DNA of 64,000 bases from Flagellimonas onchidii (GTDB taxonomy: Bacteria > Bacteroidota > Bacteroidia > Flavobacteriales > Flavobacteriaceae): contig NZ_SRXX01000010.1 in NCBI RefSeq assembly GCF_004804315.1, positions 62,001 to 126,000 on the forward strand, in the 5' to 3' direction. Below, in pieces: positions 35,950 to 45,031 of the stretch (positions within the stretch are counted from its first letter, which is position 1; every line of letters starts with the position of its first letter). The translations under genes were made by a program, and so were the position numbers. Under the pieces are notes generated by a model, which was not told where the DNA came from, searched no databases, and saw nothing but the letters and a program-made list of their open reading frames with translations.

Positions 35950-36137
35950 GGTGTCCACTTCAGTAGACGGAAAGGGTAAACCATCCCTTCCGTCCTTCGT
36001 ACACCTTCCTTTTCTTCGCTAAAGCTTCGAAAAGGGAAAGAACCAAAACCACCTTTCCCCTCATCCGTCAACTCAAAACGGGTATCCGTCAATTGACCCA
36101 TAGTTTTTAAGCCGACATTTCCAAACTTCACTTACCT
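35950..36137 (-). repeat. MITE-like repeat, copy A
   Basis: Read on the minus strand it starts AGGTAAGTGAAGTT. It contains CAATTGACGGATACCCGTTTTG followed by TTGACGGATGAGGGGAAA, the core shared with copies at 43.7, 44.7 and 46.3 kb. It ends with a CTTTCCGTCTACTGAAGTGGACACC hairpin, also seen at 46.5 and 48.0 kb. A short frame reading QLTDTRFELTDEGK runs through it, but upstream and downstream non-coding parts are equally conserved, so it is treated as a repeat. Confidence 0.75.
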
Positions 36138-36161
36138 GTACTGAACCTTTCTCACAATTAT

Positions 36162-36653
36162 ATGATAGACTTAAGTATATCTCAAAACAAAAAATCATTC
36201 TCGCCAAACTGTCGTGAAAATCTTGTTGAAGGATTAAAGGTATGGTTGGTAATTAAACCTCTTCAATTTATGTTTACTGATAAAATGGAAAAACATGCTT
36301 CAGAGTTGCAAAATTGTAAAGAAGGAAGTGTTGGTTATGATATGCGCCTAATGCTCAAAAAACATGAATTGAAAGTAATTCCAAAATTTGAAAACCACGA
36401 TTTAAAACATCTTTTACTTGGTTACGGAATGACTTCAATTGAAGAAATAAAAATGCAGATGTTTTTACTTGGGAATGGAAATTATACCATTTACTGTCTG
36501 CTTTTTGTAGCATCAGGCATCCTCTTTCCAAAAGATTGGCGAAATTTTTATTTTGAATACAGAAAAGGTAAAAAAGCTTCTTCCATACTCGACCTATCAA
36601 TATATGACTGTATGAACATGAAAACTGAAGAATTGAAAGCTATTTATAGCTAA
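36162..36653 (+). CDS. Hypothetical protein, 163 aa
   Basis: I do not recognise it. The product starts MIDLSISQNKKSFSPNCREN, has no signal peptide or clear membrane helix, and has a mid-protein hydrophobic stretch (YTIYCLLFVASGILFP) too polar at its ends to be called. It begins 24 bp after repeat A. Base composition is more AT-rich than the DUF4407 gene, hinting at an acquired gene. Confidence 0.6.
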   Translation: MIDLSISQNKKSFSPNCRENLVEGLKVWLVIKPLQFMFTDKMEKHASELQNCKEGSVGYDMRLMLKKHELKVIPKFENHDLKHLLLGYGMTSIEEIKMQMFLLGNGNYTIYCLLFVASGILFPKDWRNFYFEYRKGKKASSILDLSIYDCMNMKTEELKAIYS

Positions 36654-36736
36654 GGTACAGCCCTTGACTTTTTGGCTATTAAGCAATGGTGAATATCAAC
36701 AATGTTGGCAGTAATCAAAACACTGGAATAAAGGAA

Positions 36737-38326
36737 ATGAAAAAAAACATGCTTTTAATTTTAGGAGGGTTTGTTGGGATATTGATTTTGTTTTTAGCGA
36801 TATATAGCCAGTGGTGTAAAAACAACAGAGAAACCACCATTTCTGAAGGGGAAGGTTCAATTTCCTCAGAAAACAAAAAAATCTTTGCTCAAAATGATAC
36901 TGTTAACCTAAACGCTGAATACTTTAAGATATACGGAGATAATGCTTCAGGTGATTCGTTTGCGATAGAATTTTATGAACCAGAGCCGACAGGAGATTTT
37001 TATGCACATATGATTCAACTAAAGGGCTCATTGTATGTGAAAACAATTCCAAAAATTGTATATGATATCGCAAATAGTAGACATCATACTCCAATAGCAG
37101 ATTTAATTCCAATAAACATAGACTCTTTATCGAAAAAACCGATTTACTTAAGAAATAAGTTTAGCAACGATGAAGAAACATATATAGTGCTGGAAGTTGT
37201 CCAAAACAAATTGGCAAGAATGACATACGAGTTTGGAATTCAAAATACAGGTATATGCATTCCCGTTCATTTTAACGGAAAACCCACAATGATGTTTTTC
37301 ATTTTTAATAATATGAATGGCTACTTAATGAAGACTAGAGATGGATGGGAAGGCAAAATAGGAGCAACAACCTTTACAAGCGAGTATTTTGAAGAAACTA
37401 CGATTTTCTTGCCTAGAGATATGACTGCTTTTCAAAACTTAAAACTATTGGAAAGATCTTTTTATTATGAAGCAGGTGATTTTGTTATTGAGAAAGGACA
37501 GGTGTATAGCCGCCGTATTTTGAACAAGCCTTTGTTAAAAACAACAATGGATACTTTATACTCAGTTGGCAAAACACATTACAAAAATCTAATAGTTGGA
37601 GAAAAAAACAATAAGAAATATTTGTTTAATGGTTTACTACAAGATATTACCCCTCCTGATGGTTTTCGAGCTATTGGCAATGGCGAAATATTTTCTGTTT
37701 TAGCCAACGATAATAAAGTGTATTCTATAAATGACATTGGTACGCTATCAAAAATGGATAATTTAGAAAAAATGAAAGAGGGTGACACAGACGAATATCA
37801 TAACTATCAATATGAGATAAAAGAAAGAAATGAAACTTCATTTTATATTACCTGTAAAGGAGGATACGGAACCAATAGTTTATTGGAAACTTATAGAACA
37901 ACACCAATAAGTAAATTAGGACTTGCACAGGAAGTTACTTTTGTGAACAACAAAAAAAGAATACGTGTTTCAACAAGAAACATATATGAAATACATAACT
38001 ATTTAGTAGCAGAGGTAAATGGATTCTATGGTTTATATGAATTTGACAACATAGTTAATTACAACTTTGAAGAGGGTATGGAAGAAGTTGTCGTAAACAC
38101 AGAACTAACATCTTTGCTACCAAATAAATACACACAAATGTATGCCCATGAAATGACACAACTTGTGTTTTTCGAAAAAAAAGGGTTAAAAGGCTATTTT
38201 CCTTTGCATGCGAGAGGGAGATATAAAGAACTATCACCTTTTATCAATAATGCTTTTGCTAGATTTACGTTACCAGATGGAAAAAAAGGGTGGCTACAGC
38301 ATAATGGGAAAGAGTATTTTGATTAA
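36737..38326 (+). CDS. Membrane-anchored hypothetical protein with WG-like C-terminus
   Basis: The ATG at 36737 is preferred over 36686 because it follows AAAGGAA at the right distance and places the membrane anchor (MLLILGGFVGILILFLAIYS) at the N-terminus. The remaining 500 residues are extracytoplasmic and beta-rich. The C-terminal third has repeated tracts such as GFYGLYEFDNI, KGLKGYFPLHARG and KKGWLQHNGKEYF, which resemble WG beta-propeller-like repeats. Function unknown. The DNA is AT-rich like the preceding gene, with which it may have been acquired. Confidence 0.65.
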   Translation: MKKNMLLILGGFVGILILFLAIYSQWCKNNRETTISEGEGSISSENKKIFAQNDTVNLNAEYFKIYGDNASGDSFAIEFYEPEPTGDFYAHMIQLKGSLYVKTIPKIVYDIANSRHHTPIADLIPINIDSLSKKPIYLRNKFSNDEETYIVLEVVQNKLARMTYEFGIQNTGICIPVHFNGKPTMMFFIFNNMNGYLMKTRDGWEGKIGATTFTSEYFEETTIFLPRDMTAFQNLKLLERSFYYEAGDFVIEKGQVYSRRILNKPLLKTTMDTLYSVGKTHYKNLIVGEKNNKKYLFNGLLQDITPPDGFRAIGNGEIFSVLANDNKVYSINDIGTLSKMDNLEKMKEGDTDEYHNYQYEIKERNETSFYITCKGGYGTNSLLETYRTTPISKLGLAQEVTFVNNKKRIRVSTRNIYEIHNYLVAEVNGFYGLYEFDNIVNYNFEEGMEEVVVNTELTSLLPNKYTQMYAHEMTQLVFFEKKGLKGYFPLHARGRYKELSPFINNAFARFTLPDGKKGWLQHNGKEYFD

Positions 38327-38398
38327 GTATATAAGAATTTTAAACTTTTAAGTTTCGGAAAAAGAGTTTCTTTCCTTGCCATGCCAGGATGACAAAAA

Positions 38399-39268
38399 CT
38401 AAATATTGATTCTGGAATACGCCTTTAAGGCAACTGCAAGACTATCTTTCCAATGTGGAATTTGAAGTCCAAAAGTGTTTTTGATCTTGGATTTATCCAG
38501 AACGCTGAATTTGGGTCTTTCTGCGGGAGTTGGGTATTCTTCCGAACGAATAGGTTTTAGGTTGATGTCTATTTTATACTGCTGAAAAATTTCCTTGGCA
38601 AAATCGTACCAACTTCCTACCCCTTCGTTGCTATAATTGTACACCCCATAATCAATGCTATGTGCTTTGATGATATGTAAAACCACATGGGCCAAATCCA
38701 AAGCGTAAGTCGGAGTTCCTACTTGATCATAAACCACTGAGAGCTCATCTCTTTCAGCTCCCAATTTGAGCATAGTTTTCATAAAATTATGTTCATGTTC
38801 AGAATACAACCATGAGGTACGGATGATAAAATGCTCTTCCAAATTATTGATAATCGCCCGCTCACCTTTGTATTTGGTATCGCCATAAAACCCGATAGGT
38901 CTGGCAATATCTTCTTCCAAATAAGGGGTGTTCAAGAAACCATCGAAAACGAAATCAGTGGAGATATGAATCAATACCGTACTGCTCTCATTACAGTTCA
39001 TGGCCAAATTTCTAGCTCCGGTCACATTGATACGATAGGCCAAATCATTTTCTGATTCTGCCTTGTCCACATTGGTAAAAGCTGCACAATTGATACAATA
39101 GGCGTAGTTGGATGAAACCAATTCTTCGTGCACAGCATCAAAATCGGTAATATCCAATTCTGAGGAGGATTTGAACACAAATTCCAAATCTTCAGCCTGT
39201 CCTTGGGAAGCAATGGATTTAAATGTACTTCCCAACTGCCCTGATGCACCTGTCACCAATATTTTCAT
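38399..39268 (-). CDS. rfbD: dTDP-4-dehydrorhamnose reductase
   Basis: Last enzyme of dTDP-L-rhamnose synthesis, reducing dTDP-4-keto-L-rhamnose with NAD(P)H. The 289-aa length is normal. The N-terminus MKILVTGASGQLGSTFKSIA has the nucleotide loop, and ISTDFVFDG and YGDTKYKGE (YxxxK) are the active-site motifs. It is the distal gene of rfbB-A-C-D, 12 bp after rfbC. Confidence 0.96.
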   Translation of the reverse strand: MKILVTGASGQLGSTFKSIASQGQAEDLEFVFKSSSELDITDFDAVHEELVSSNYAYCINCAAFTNVDKAESENDLAYRINVTGARNLAMNCNESSTVLIHISTDFVFDGFLNTPYLEEDIARPIGFYGDTKYKGERAIINNLEEHFIIRTSWLYSEHEHNFMKTMLKLGAERDELSVVYDQVGTPTYALDLAHVVLHIIKAHSIDYGVYNYSNEGVGSWYDFAKEIFQQYKIDINLKPIRSEEYPTPAERPKFSVLDKSKIKNTFGLQIPHWKDSLAVALKAYSRINI

Positions 39269-39280
39269 ACTTCGTATTTA

Positions 39281-39829
39281 TTAATGTGGAACCGCTTCCT
39301 TAAAAACGGGTAAAAACTTGTCTTTTTCTGAAATGATCAATTCTTCTTCATCCAATATCCAATCGATATTAAAGGTTGGGTCATTATAAATGATTCCTCC
39401 TTCGGATGCTGCGTTATAAAAGTTGTCACACTTGTACGAGAACTTAGCCGTATCGCTCAAGGTCACAAAACCATGGGCACAACCACGGGGAATGAACATT
39501 TGTTTTTTGTTGTCCGACGAAAGTAAAGTCGAGACCACCTTTCCAAAGGTATTTGACCCTGGTCGAATGTCGACCGCAACATCCAATACCTCACCGTCCA
39601 GCACACGCACCAATTTGGCTTGGGCATGCTCTCCTTTCTGAAAATGAAGTCCTCTTAAGACTCCCTTTGTGGATAGCGATTCATTATCCTGTACAAAAAA
39701 AGGTTTTGCCCCGGTCAACAACTCGAATTTCTCTTGATTGTAGCTTTCAAAGAAGTACCCTCTTTTATCCTCAAAGATTTTGGGCTCAATGATAAAACAG
39801 CCTTCTATTTCGGTCTTGTGTACTTCCAT
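39281..39829 (-). CDS. rfbC: dTDP-4-dehydrorhamnose 3,5-epimerase
   Basis: A 182-aa cupin-fold epimerase acting before RfbD. Signature segments are IIEPKIFEDKRGYFFESYN, VLRGLHFQKGEHAQAKLVRV (catalytic His), and FIPRGCAHGFVTLSD. It is 3 bp after rfbA in the rhamnose operon. Confidence 0.97.
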   Translation of the reverse strand: MEVHKTEIEGCFIIEPKIFEDKRGYFFESYNQEKFELLTGAKPFFVQDNESLSTKGVLRGLHFQKGEHAQAKLVRVLDGEVLDVAVDIRPGSNTFGKVVSTLLSSDNKKQMFIPRGCAHGFVTLSDTAKFSYKCDNFYNAASEGGIIYNDPTFNIDWILDEEELIISEKDKFLPVFKEAVPH

Positions 39830-39832
39830 GCT

Positions 39833-40693
39833 TTATGATAAAACTTCTAACAATCGCTTGCTGTAACCACTTTTCAAAAACGGTTCGGTAAGCTTCTTGA
39901 ATTGATTTTTGGTAATGTATCCCATTTTGTAGGCCGAAGATTCAATGGCTCCTATTTTAAGCCCTTGACGTTCTTCAATCACCTGCACAAATTGGGATGC
40001 TTGCATCAAGGATTGGAAGGTTCCGGTATCTAACCAAGCCGTACCCCGATCCATAATGCTAACCTTGAGTTTTCCTCTTCGTAAATATTCTTGATTGATG
40101 TCCGTTATCTCCAATTCTCCCCTTGCGCTGGGCTCTATATTCTTTGCGATTTCCACCACATCATTGTCATAAAAGTAAATTCCAGGAACTGCATAGTTCG
40201 ATTTTGGCTTTTCTGGTTTTTCGGCAATGGAAATCACTTTTCCATCCTCATCAAACTCAACCACACCATAACGTTCTGGGTCATTAACGTGGTAGGCGTA
40301 GATAATACCTCCATCTGGATCATTATTGGATTGCAACAACTCGTCCAATCCCGTTCCGTAGAAGATGTTGTCACCAAGAATAAGGGCCACCTTATCATCT
40401 CCAATAAATTTTTCACCTATGATAAAAGCTTCCGCCAACCCGTTAGGTTCATCCTGTACGGCATATTCAAATCTACAACCGTATTTTCTGCCATCACCCA
40501 ACAGGCGTTGGAACATAGGTAGATCATGTGGGGTTGAAATAATCAAAATTTCCCAAATTCCCGATTCAATCAAGGTTGAAAGCGGATAATAGATCATGGG
40601 TTTATCGTAAATGGGCATCAACTGCTTGCTTACCGCCAAGGTGATGGGGTGCAAACGTGTTCCTGAACCTCCTGCTAAAATTATTCCCTTCAT
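39833..40693 (-). CDS. rfbA: Glucose-1-phosphate thymidylyltransferase
   Basis: Makes dTDP-glucose from dTTP and glucose-1-phosphate. The 286-aa protein opens with [20 protein letters not shown], the nucleotidyltransferase signature, and has [19 protein letters not shown] and the C-terminal [11 protein letters not shown] segment of RmlA. It is 11 bp after rfbB. Confidence 0.97.
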   Translation of the reverse strand: MKGIILAGGSGTRLHPITLAVSKQLMPIYDKPMIYYPLSTLIESGIWEILIISTPHDLPMFQRLLGDGRKYGCRFEYAVQDEPNGLAEAFIIGEKFIGDDKVALILGDNIFYGTGLDELLQSNNDPDGGIIYAYHVNDPERYGVVEFDEDGKVISIAEKPEKPKSNYAVPGIYFYDNDVVEIAKNIEPSARGELEITDINQEYLRRGKLKVSIMDRGTAWLDTGTFQSLMQASQFVQVIEERQGLKIGAIESSAYKMGYITKNQFKKLTEPFLKSGYSKRLLEVLS

Positions 40694-40704
40694 CTTTTTT
40701 TGGT

Positions 40705-41742
40705 TTAAGCTAAGCTTTCGCTTTTGTTATTGATGAACTTGTTCAAATACCAATCAATGGTTTTATCAATACCGCTTTCAAAATTCTCGTCAGCTTCCCA
40801 TCCCAAATCATTTTCAATTTTTGAAGCGTCAATCGCATATCTAAAATCGTGTCCGGCCCTATCCTTCACATAAGTGATCAGATCTTTATAGGATGCACCT
40901 TCGGGCCTTGGATGTTTTTGATCCAAAAGATCACATACCGTCTGTGCAATGTAGAGGTTGTTTCTCTCGTTACGGCCTCCTATATTATAGGTCTCTCCAG
41001 AAACTCCCTTTTCATAGGCCAGAGCAATACCCTTACAATGGTCTAAAACGTACAACCAATCTCTAATATTGGAACCGTCTCCATAAATCGGTATGGGTTC
41101 TCCAGCTAACGCTTTTCGAATTATTGTTGGAATGAGTTTCTCATCATGCTGCTTTGGGCCATAATTGTTTGAACAATTGGTGGTCACCACATTCATGCCA
41201 TAGGTATGGTGGTAGCTTCTAACGATAAAATCTGATGACGCTTTTGAAGCACTGTACGGACTGTTGGGCGCATAGGGTGTAGTTTCCATAAATAAGCCTT
41301 CTTTCCCTAAAGTTCCATACACCTCATCGGTTGAAACATGGTGGAATCTTGAATGTTTATAGGCTTCTTTGTATAATCCTGGGCTCACCATCCAATATTT
41401 TTTGGCCACGTCAATTAAATTGAAAGTTCCCAAAATATTGGTCTGCATAAAGGCATCCGGATTGGTAATGGAATTGTCCACATGCGATTCAGCAGCAAAA
41501 TGGATAACCCCTTGGATATCATATTTCTGAAAAATATCTTCGATGAGTTTTCGGTCGCAGATATCACCTTCAATAAAGGTATATCGATCATGACCATCTA
41601 CCTCCTGTAGGTTCTTAAGATCACCAGCGTAGGTAAGGGCATCGATATTGACCAAATGGACATCCGTATTCGCTTCTAAAAAATAGGGCACAAAGTTGGA
41701 TCCTATAAACCCCGCTCCTCCCGTAACTAAAATATTTGTCAT
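40705..41742 (-). CDS. rfbB: dTDP-glucose 4,6-dehydratase
   Basis: An extended SDR enzyme of 345 aa that converts dTDP-glucose to the 4-keto-6-deoxy sugar. Motifs: [11 protein letters not shown] at residues 8-18, [18 protein letters not shown], and YSASKASSD as the catalytic YxxxK. It is the first gene of the leftward rfbB-A-C-D operon; its promoter should lie in the 225-bp gap before the kinase gene. Confidence 0.97.
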   Translation of the reverse strand: MTNILVTGGAGFIGSNFVPYFLEANTDVHLVNIDALTYAGDLKNLQEVDGHDRYTFIEGDICDRKLIEDIFQKYDIQGVIHFAAESHVDNSITNPDAFMQTNILGTFNLIDVAKKYWMVSPGLYKEAYKHSRFHHVSTDEVYGTLGKEGLFMETTPYAPNSPYSASKASSDFIVRSYHHTYGMNVVTTNCSNNYGPKQHDEKLIPTIIRKALAGEPIPIYGDGSNIRDWLYVLDHCKGIALAYEKGVSGETYNIGGRNERNNLYIAQTVCDLLDQKHPRPEGASYKDLITYVKDRAGHDFRYAIDASKIENDLGWEADENFESGIDKTIDWYLNKFINNKSESLA

Positions 41743-41967
41743 ACAGATTTTGCTTTCGTATTACTTGCTTTGTAAATATAATCCTACTTTTTATGGTCGT
41801 TCAATTATTGTTGTGAATGGCTGGTTTTTGTTGGTGGAACTCTTTAATATAGGTTTTAAAGCTACGCAAACCAATTTATATGGCTCTAATATTCGCTTTC
41901 TGACAGGTAAACCTGAAAAACGTAAAATCTTTTTCCTACTTTAGTAATGGACTCTTTTATACCTTAA

Positions 41968-43101
41968 ATGGAAAACCAAGTTACGGAAAAACCCTATATC
42001 CTGGCTGTGGATGATGAACAGCTGAATCTTGAACTCATCCGATTTATTCTAGAACGAAACGATTGTCACTTTGAAGGCACAAGTGACGATGATTACTTTT
42101 TTGAGTTATTGGAAAAAAGAAAACCAGATCTTATCCTTCTGGATGTGATCATGCCGCGCATAGAAGGTTTTGAGCTTTGTGAAAAAGTCAAAGGGTTTGA
42201 AGAATACAAAGATATTCCCATCATTTTTTTGACAGGAAAGGTGAATATCAAGGATAAAGTAAAAGGTTTTGAAGTAGGTGGGGTTGATTATGTGACCAAA
42301 CCCTTTAACGAACAGGAGCTTGTGGCGCGCATTCAAACCCATGTGGAATTAAAAAGGGCCAGGAATCAAATTGAAGAGCAAGCCAAAAACTTAAAACAAT
42401 CCAATGATCTAAAGGACAGGATGTTTTCTATTATTGGTCATGACCTGCGCTCCCCTTTGAGTGCCGCGAAGTTGAAAATGGACTTTATCATGAGGGGAAT
42501 CATTGACCCCAAGGACGATGAATTCTTGGATGAAACGGTCTATGATCTTTTAAAGACTATGGATGAAGCACTCAACTTGCTGCAAAACTTGCTAGGTTGG
42601 GCAAAGTCTGAAAGTGATCAAATCCAGATGATTCCCGAGAAACTAAACCTTAATGATTTGGTTGAGCAGACATTCCGGCTCCTAAAATTGGGGAGCGACC
42701 ACAAAAGTATTCAGATGTTGAACAATGTTCCCGAAGGGATTTTTGCCTTTGCCGACAACAATATGATCAAAACGGTGCTTCGGAATATTGTCTCGAACGC
42801 CATAAAGTTCACGCCAGTGGATGGTGCTATCAAAATTAATTATAAGAAAGCTAAAGATCGGGCTGTTATAGAAATTGAGGACAACGGCAACGGAATTCCC
42901 AAAGAAGACATTAAAAAAATCCTGAACCCAAACGAACATTTTAGCAAATTGGGTACAGAAAAAGAACCAGGAACCGGTCTGGGACTTATTCTTTGTCAAA
43001 ATTTTGTCCAAAGAAACGGAGGTGCTCTAAAAATCAAGAGTCAAGTTGGGGAGGGTAGTACGTTTTATTTTGACCTGCCTATGTATTCTGATCAGGACTG
43101 A
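41968..43101 (+). CDS. Hybrid response regulator / sensor histidine kinase (REC-HisKA-HATPase)
   Basis: A 377-aa soluble two-component protein. The receiver domain comes first (VDDE at 14-17, phosphoacceptor D59 in LLLDVIMP, K111). A short helix links it to HisKA with H158 in FSIIGHDLRSPL, and then a HATPase domain with NIVSNAIKFTP, DNGNGIP and GTGLGL. There is no membrane or sensory domain and no output domain, so its input must be phosphate on the receiver or another protein. No partner gene is adjacent. It is divergent from rfbB; a functional link is not shown. Confidence 0.93.
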   Translation: MENQVTEKPYILAVDDEQLNLELIRFILERNDCHFEGTSDDDYFFELLEKRKPDLILLDVIMPRIEGFELCEKVKGFEEYKDIPIIFLTGKVNIKDKVKGFEVGGVDYVTKPFNEQELVARIQTHVELKRARNQIEEQAKNLKQSNDLKDRMFSIIGHDLRSPLSAAKLKMDFIMRGIIDPKDDEFLDETVYDLLKTMDEALNLLQNLLGWAKSESDQIQMIPEKLNLNDLVEQTFRLLKLGSDHKSIQMLNNVPEGIFAFADNNMIKTVLRNIVSNAIKFTPVDGAIKINYKKAKDRAVIEIEDNGNGIPKEDIKKILNPNEHFSKLGTEKEPGTGLGLILCQNFVQRNGGALKIKSQVGEGSTFYFDLPMYSDQD

Positions 43102-43155
43102 TTTAATCCTTACCATTTTAATATGTGTAATGGTTACCATTGTTGTGTGCTGTAT

Positions 43156-43656
43156 TTAGATATTCGTCATTGAGCCACCAATTACTTGTAATAATGGTTG
43201 CATTTTTTTATCATAGTCTCTAATTTCTCTTACAATAATATCTGTAATAATTAGTCGCCCATTTATGTTTTTAGCGGTTGTATAATAATATTGAGTTTCC
43301 TCATCAACTTTGAAACTTTTTGTTATGAAAGTGTCAGATATTTTTAAGTCATCATAAGGTTCATATGCCCCTTCTGTTACAAACTTATCATACAAATCCA
43401 ATTTTAGGTTTTCAAAAAACTTACTATCAATTTTTACTTCATTGTTAGCTTTGTTTTCATAATTCACAAGTGACATTTGCAATCTCCCATCATTTGTTTT
43501 TGCTCGAAATCTATCGCTTTCAAAGGGAATCCAATCTACTGGTAAATTTACTATAATAAAAGTATCGATTAGATGCCTTTTAAAATCTGTAACGAATTCA
43601 AAACTTTTATCTTTTTCTAGTTTCTTTTTATTCTTACGAAATGAAAATAAGCTCAT
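43156..43656 (-). CDS. Hypothetical protein, 166 aa
   Basis: I do not recognise it. The product begins MSLFSFRKNKKKLEKDKSFE and looks like a soluble alpha/beta protein with no signal peptide. The DNA is strongly AT-rich compared with the kinase gene beside it. It stands at the left edge of the repeat-separated accessory region and may belong to it. Confidence 0.6.
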   Translation of the reverse strand: MSLFSFRKNKKKLEKDKSFEFVTDFKRHLIDTFIIVNLPVDWIPFESDRFRAKTNDGRLQMSLVNYENKANNEVKIDSKFFENLKLDLYDKFVTEGAYEPYDDLKISDTFITKSFKVDEETQYYYTTAKNINGRLIITDIIVREIRDYDKKMQPLLQVIGGSMTNI

Positions 43657-43696
43657 ATAAATTATTTAATTAGTCTATAGTCGGTTTTAGTATCGC

Positions 43697-43940
43697 AGCT
43701 AAAAATCGTTTTAATAATTGTTAAGCATCCGATACCGAAACACGTTTGGCACAGGTAAGTGAAGTTCTAGGTTTTTGACTTAAAAATTATGCACCAATTG
43801 ACGGATGCCCATTTTGAATTGACGAATGAGGGGAAAATCAGTTTAGATTCCTTCCCTTTTCTTCGACAACCTGTCCTCCGCACGAAGCTTCGGAAGGAGG
43901 AAGCTTCGAAAAGGAAGGTATTGCACTTATCGGTTTGTAT
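43697..43940 (+). repeat. MITE-like repeat, copy B
   Basis: It includes the leader CTAAAAATCGTTTTAAT (shared with copy D), then ACAGGTAAGTGAAGTTCTAGG, the core CAATTGACGGATGCCCATTTTG plus GAATTGACGAATGAGGGGAAA, a clustered AAGCTTCG hairpin region, and the end GTATTGCACTTATCGG. The start (GTAAGTG) and end (CACTTAT) are inverted copies. The end abuts an attC-like palindrome. Confidence 0.75.
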
Positions 43941-44054
43941 AAGCTTCAGTTTGGGAGAAAGGGCGGCAGCCTTTTGAACCGTATTAAAGCTGGTTTAAAT
44001 ATCGTGAATTAGTTTTTTATAGTAGAACCCAAATTGAGTTTATGCGTTGTTACC
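43934..44054 (+). other. attC-like palindrome 1
   Basis: TTTGTATAAGCTTCAGTTTGGG (43934-43955, on the left arm) pairs imperfectly with CCCAAATTGAGTTTATGCGTTGTTA (right arm, 44028-44052). The right end continues GTTACCT, similar to the R' core (GTTRRRY) of integron attC sites. The total of about 120 bp fits attC size. There is no integrase in the window, so this is a structural resemblance only. Confidence 0.45.
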
Positions 44055-44085
44055 TAAGGTTTTATTTGTTTGAAATTCAGAATGA

Positions 44086-44610
44086 CTACTGGTTTATAGT
44101 TTTCCAATTAGTTTTAGTGTTTATTATTCCAATAGTAATAGCTATAACACTTCCAAAGCTTGCTCCCCAAATAGAACCTCCGACCCAAGCATATGCTAAC
44201 ATATCTTTGGTTTCAGTAGGAACCATTCGAAATGTGCTTTGATAGAATTCAGGGCTTAACAATGCTAATCCTAATGCGATTATTCCACCAATAGCCCATA
44301 ATAAATATATATTCGTTGTGATTTTCAATAGTTGTTTCACTCCAAAACTCAATGATGCATTTCCTTTCGTTATGACACTAAAAGAGATAGAATAGATTAA
44401 AGAAAAAATGATTCCATTTAAAAGTCCTTCAAATATTCCTTGTGCGATGCATGCTCTCCAAATATTTTCAAAATCCCACCTCATTATATTTTTAAAATAA
44501 ATAGGACTTATGTAACCGTTGATTAAGTTAGTTGTACCTCCTATGAATGCTCCTAAAAATATTGTGAATAGGATGATGAGTATCGTTGTTCTAAAGCTTT
44601 TTAGTTTCAT
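44086..44610 (-). CDS. Hypothetical membrane protein, 174 aa
   Basis: A four-helix inner-membrane protein of unknown family. It begins MKLKSFRTTILIILFTIFLG; further helices cover about 63-82, 95-115 and 145-165. AT-rich. It lies alone between two repeat/attC-like spacers and is read opposite to the apparent cassette direction, which is known but less common in cassettes. Confidence 0.6.
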   Translation of the reverse strand: MKLKSFRTTILIILFTIFLGAFIGGTTNLINGYISPIYFKNIMRWDFENIWRACIAQGIFEGLLNGIIFSLIYSISFSVITKGNASLSFGVKQLLKITTNIYLLWAIGGIIALGLALLSPEFYQSTFRMVPTETKDMLAYAWVGGSIWGASFGSVIAITIGIINTKTNWKTINQ

Positions 44611-44654
44611 TTCTAATGTTACGTAACGTTTAAGATATGGTCCGTTTAATGAAC

Positions 44655-44862
44655 TATATCGTCCGATACTAAACTAAATTCAGCACAGGTAAGTGAAGCT
44701 CTAGGTTTTTGACTTAAAAAACATGTGTCAATTGATGAATGCCCGTTTTGAATTGACGAATGAGGGGAAAATTTGGTTTGAGTTTCTTCGCTAAAGCTTC
44801 GAAAAAGAAGGTGGATTGACACTTTGTATGCAAACGGAAGGTATTGCACTTATCGGTAACGT
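44655..44862 (+). repeat. MITE-like repeat, copy C
   Basis: The copy most similar to B: ACAGGTAAGTGAAGCTCTAGG and GACTTAAAAA, then CAATTGATGAATGCCCGTTTTG and GAATTGACGAATGAGGGGAAA, a CTTCGCTAAAGCTTCG hairpin (also in copy A), and the end GGTATTGCACTTATCGG as in B. The end runs straight into the second attC-like palindrome. Confidence 0.75.
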
Positions 44863-44979
44863 ATAAACGCAGTAGCGGATTTTATACATCTACTTTTCGG
44901 TTTAGCAATATACTTAAATAAATGCAAAAATGGTTTGAGTTTACACCTAAACCGCTATTGTGTTTATGCAATGTTAGCC
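44854..44979 (+). other. attC-like palindrome 2
   Basis: The left arm GGTAACGTATAAACGCAGTAGCGG is complementary, with bulges, to the right arm CCGCTATTGTGTTTATGCAATGTTA. An inner pair GGTTTAG (44899-44905) / CTAAACC (44947-44953) lies inside. The right end is GTTAGCC. The two-box nested palindrome of about 125 bp is the layout expected of an attC site. The next gene pair ends at the complementary GTGGCTAACG (46296-46305). Confidence 0.55.
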
Positions 44980-45031
44980 ACTGGTTTTTATTCGTTTTGT
45001 CACACTTCGTATCTTTCAACTGTCTAATTTA

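Noticed and set aside
35877..36131. 84-codon frame through repeat A as a gene
   Set aside because: It lies within a dispersed repeat and starts inside non-coding DNA; its relatives in copies B and C have different 3' parts.
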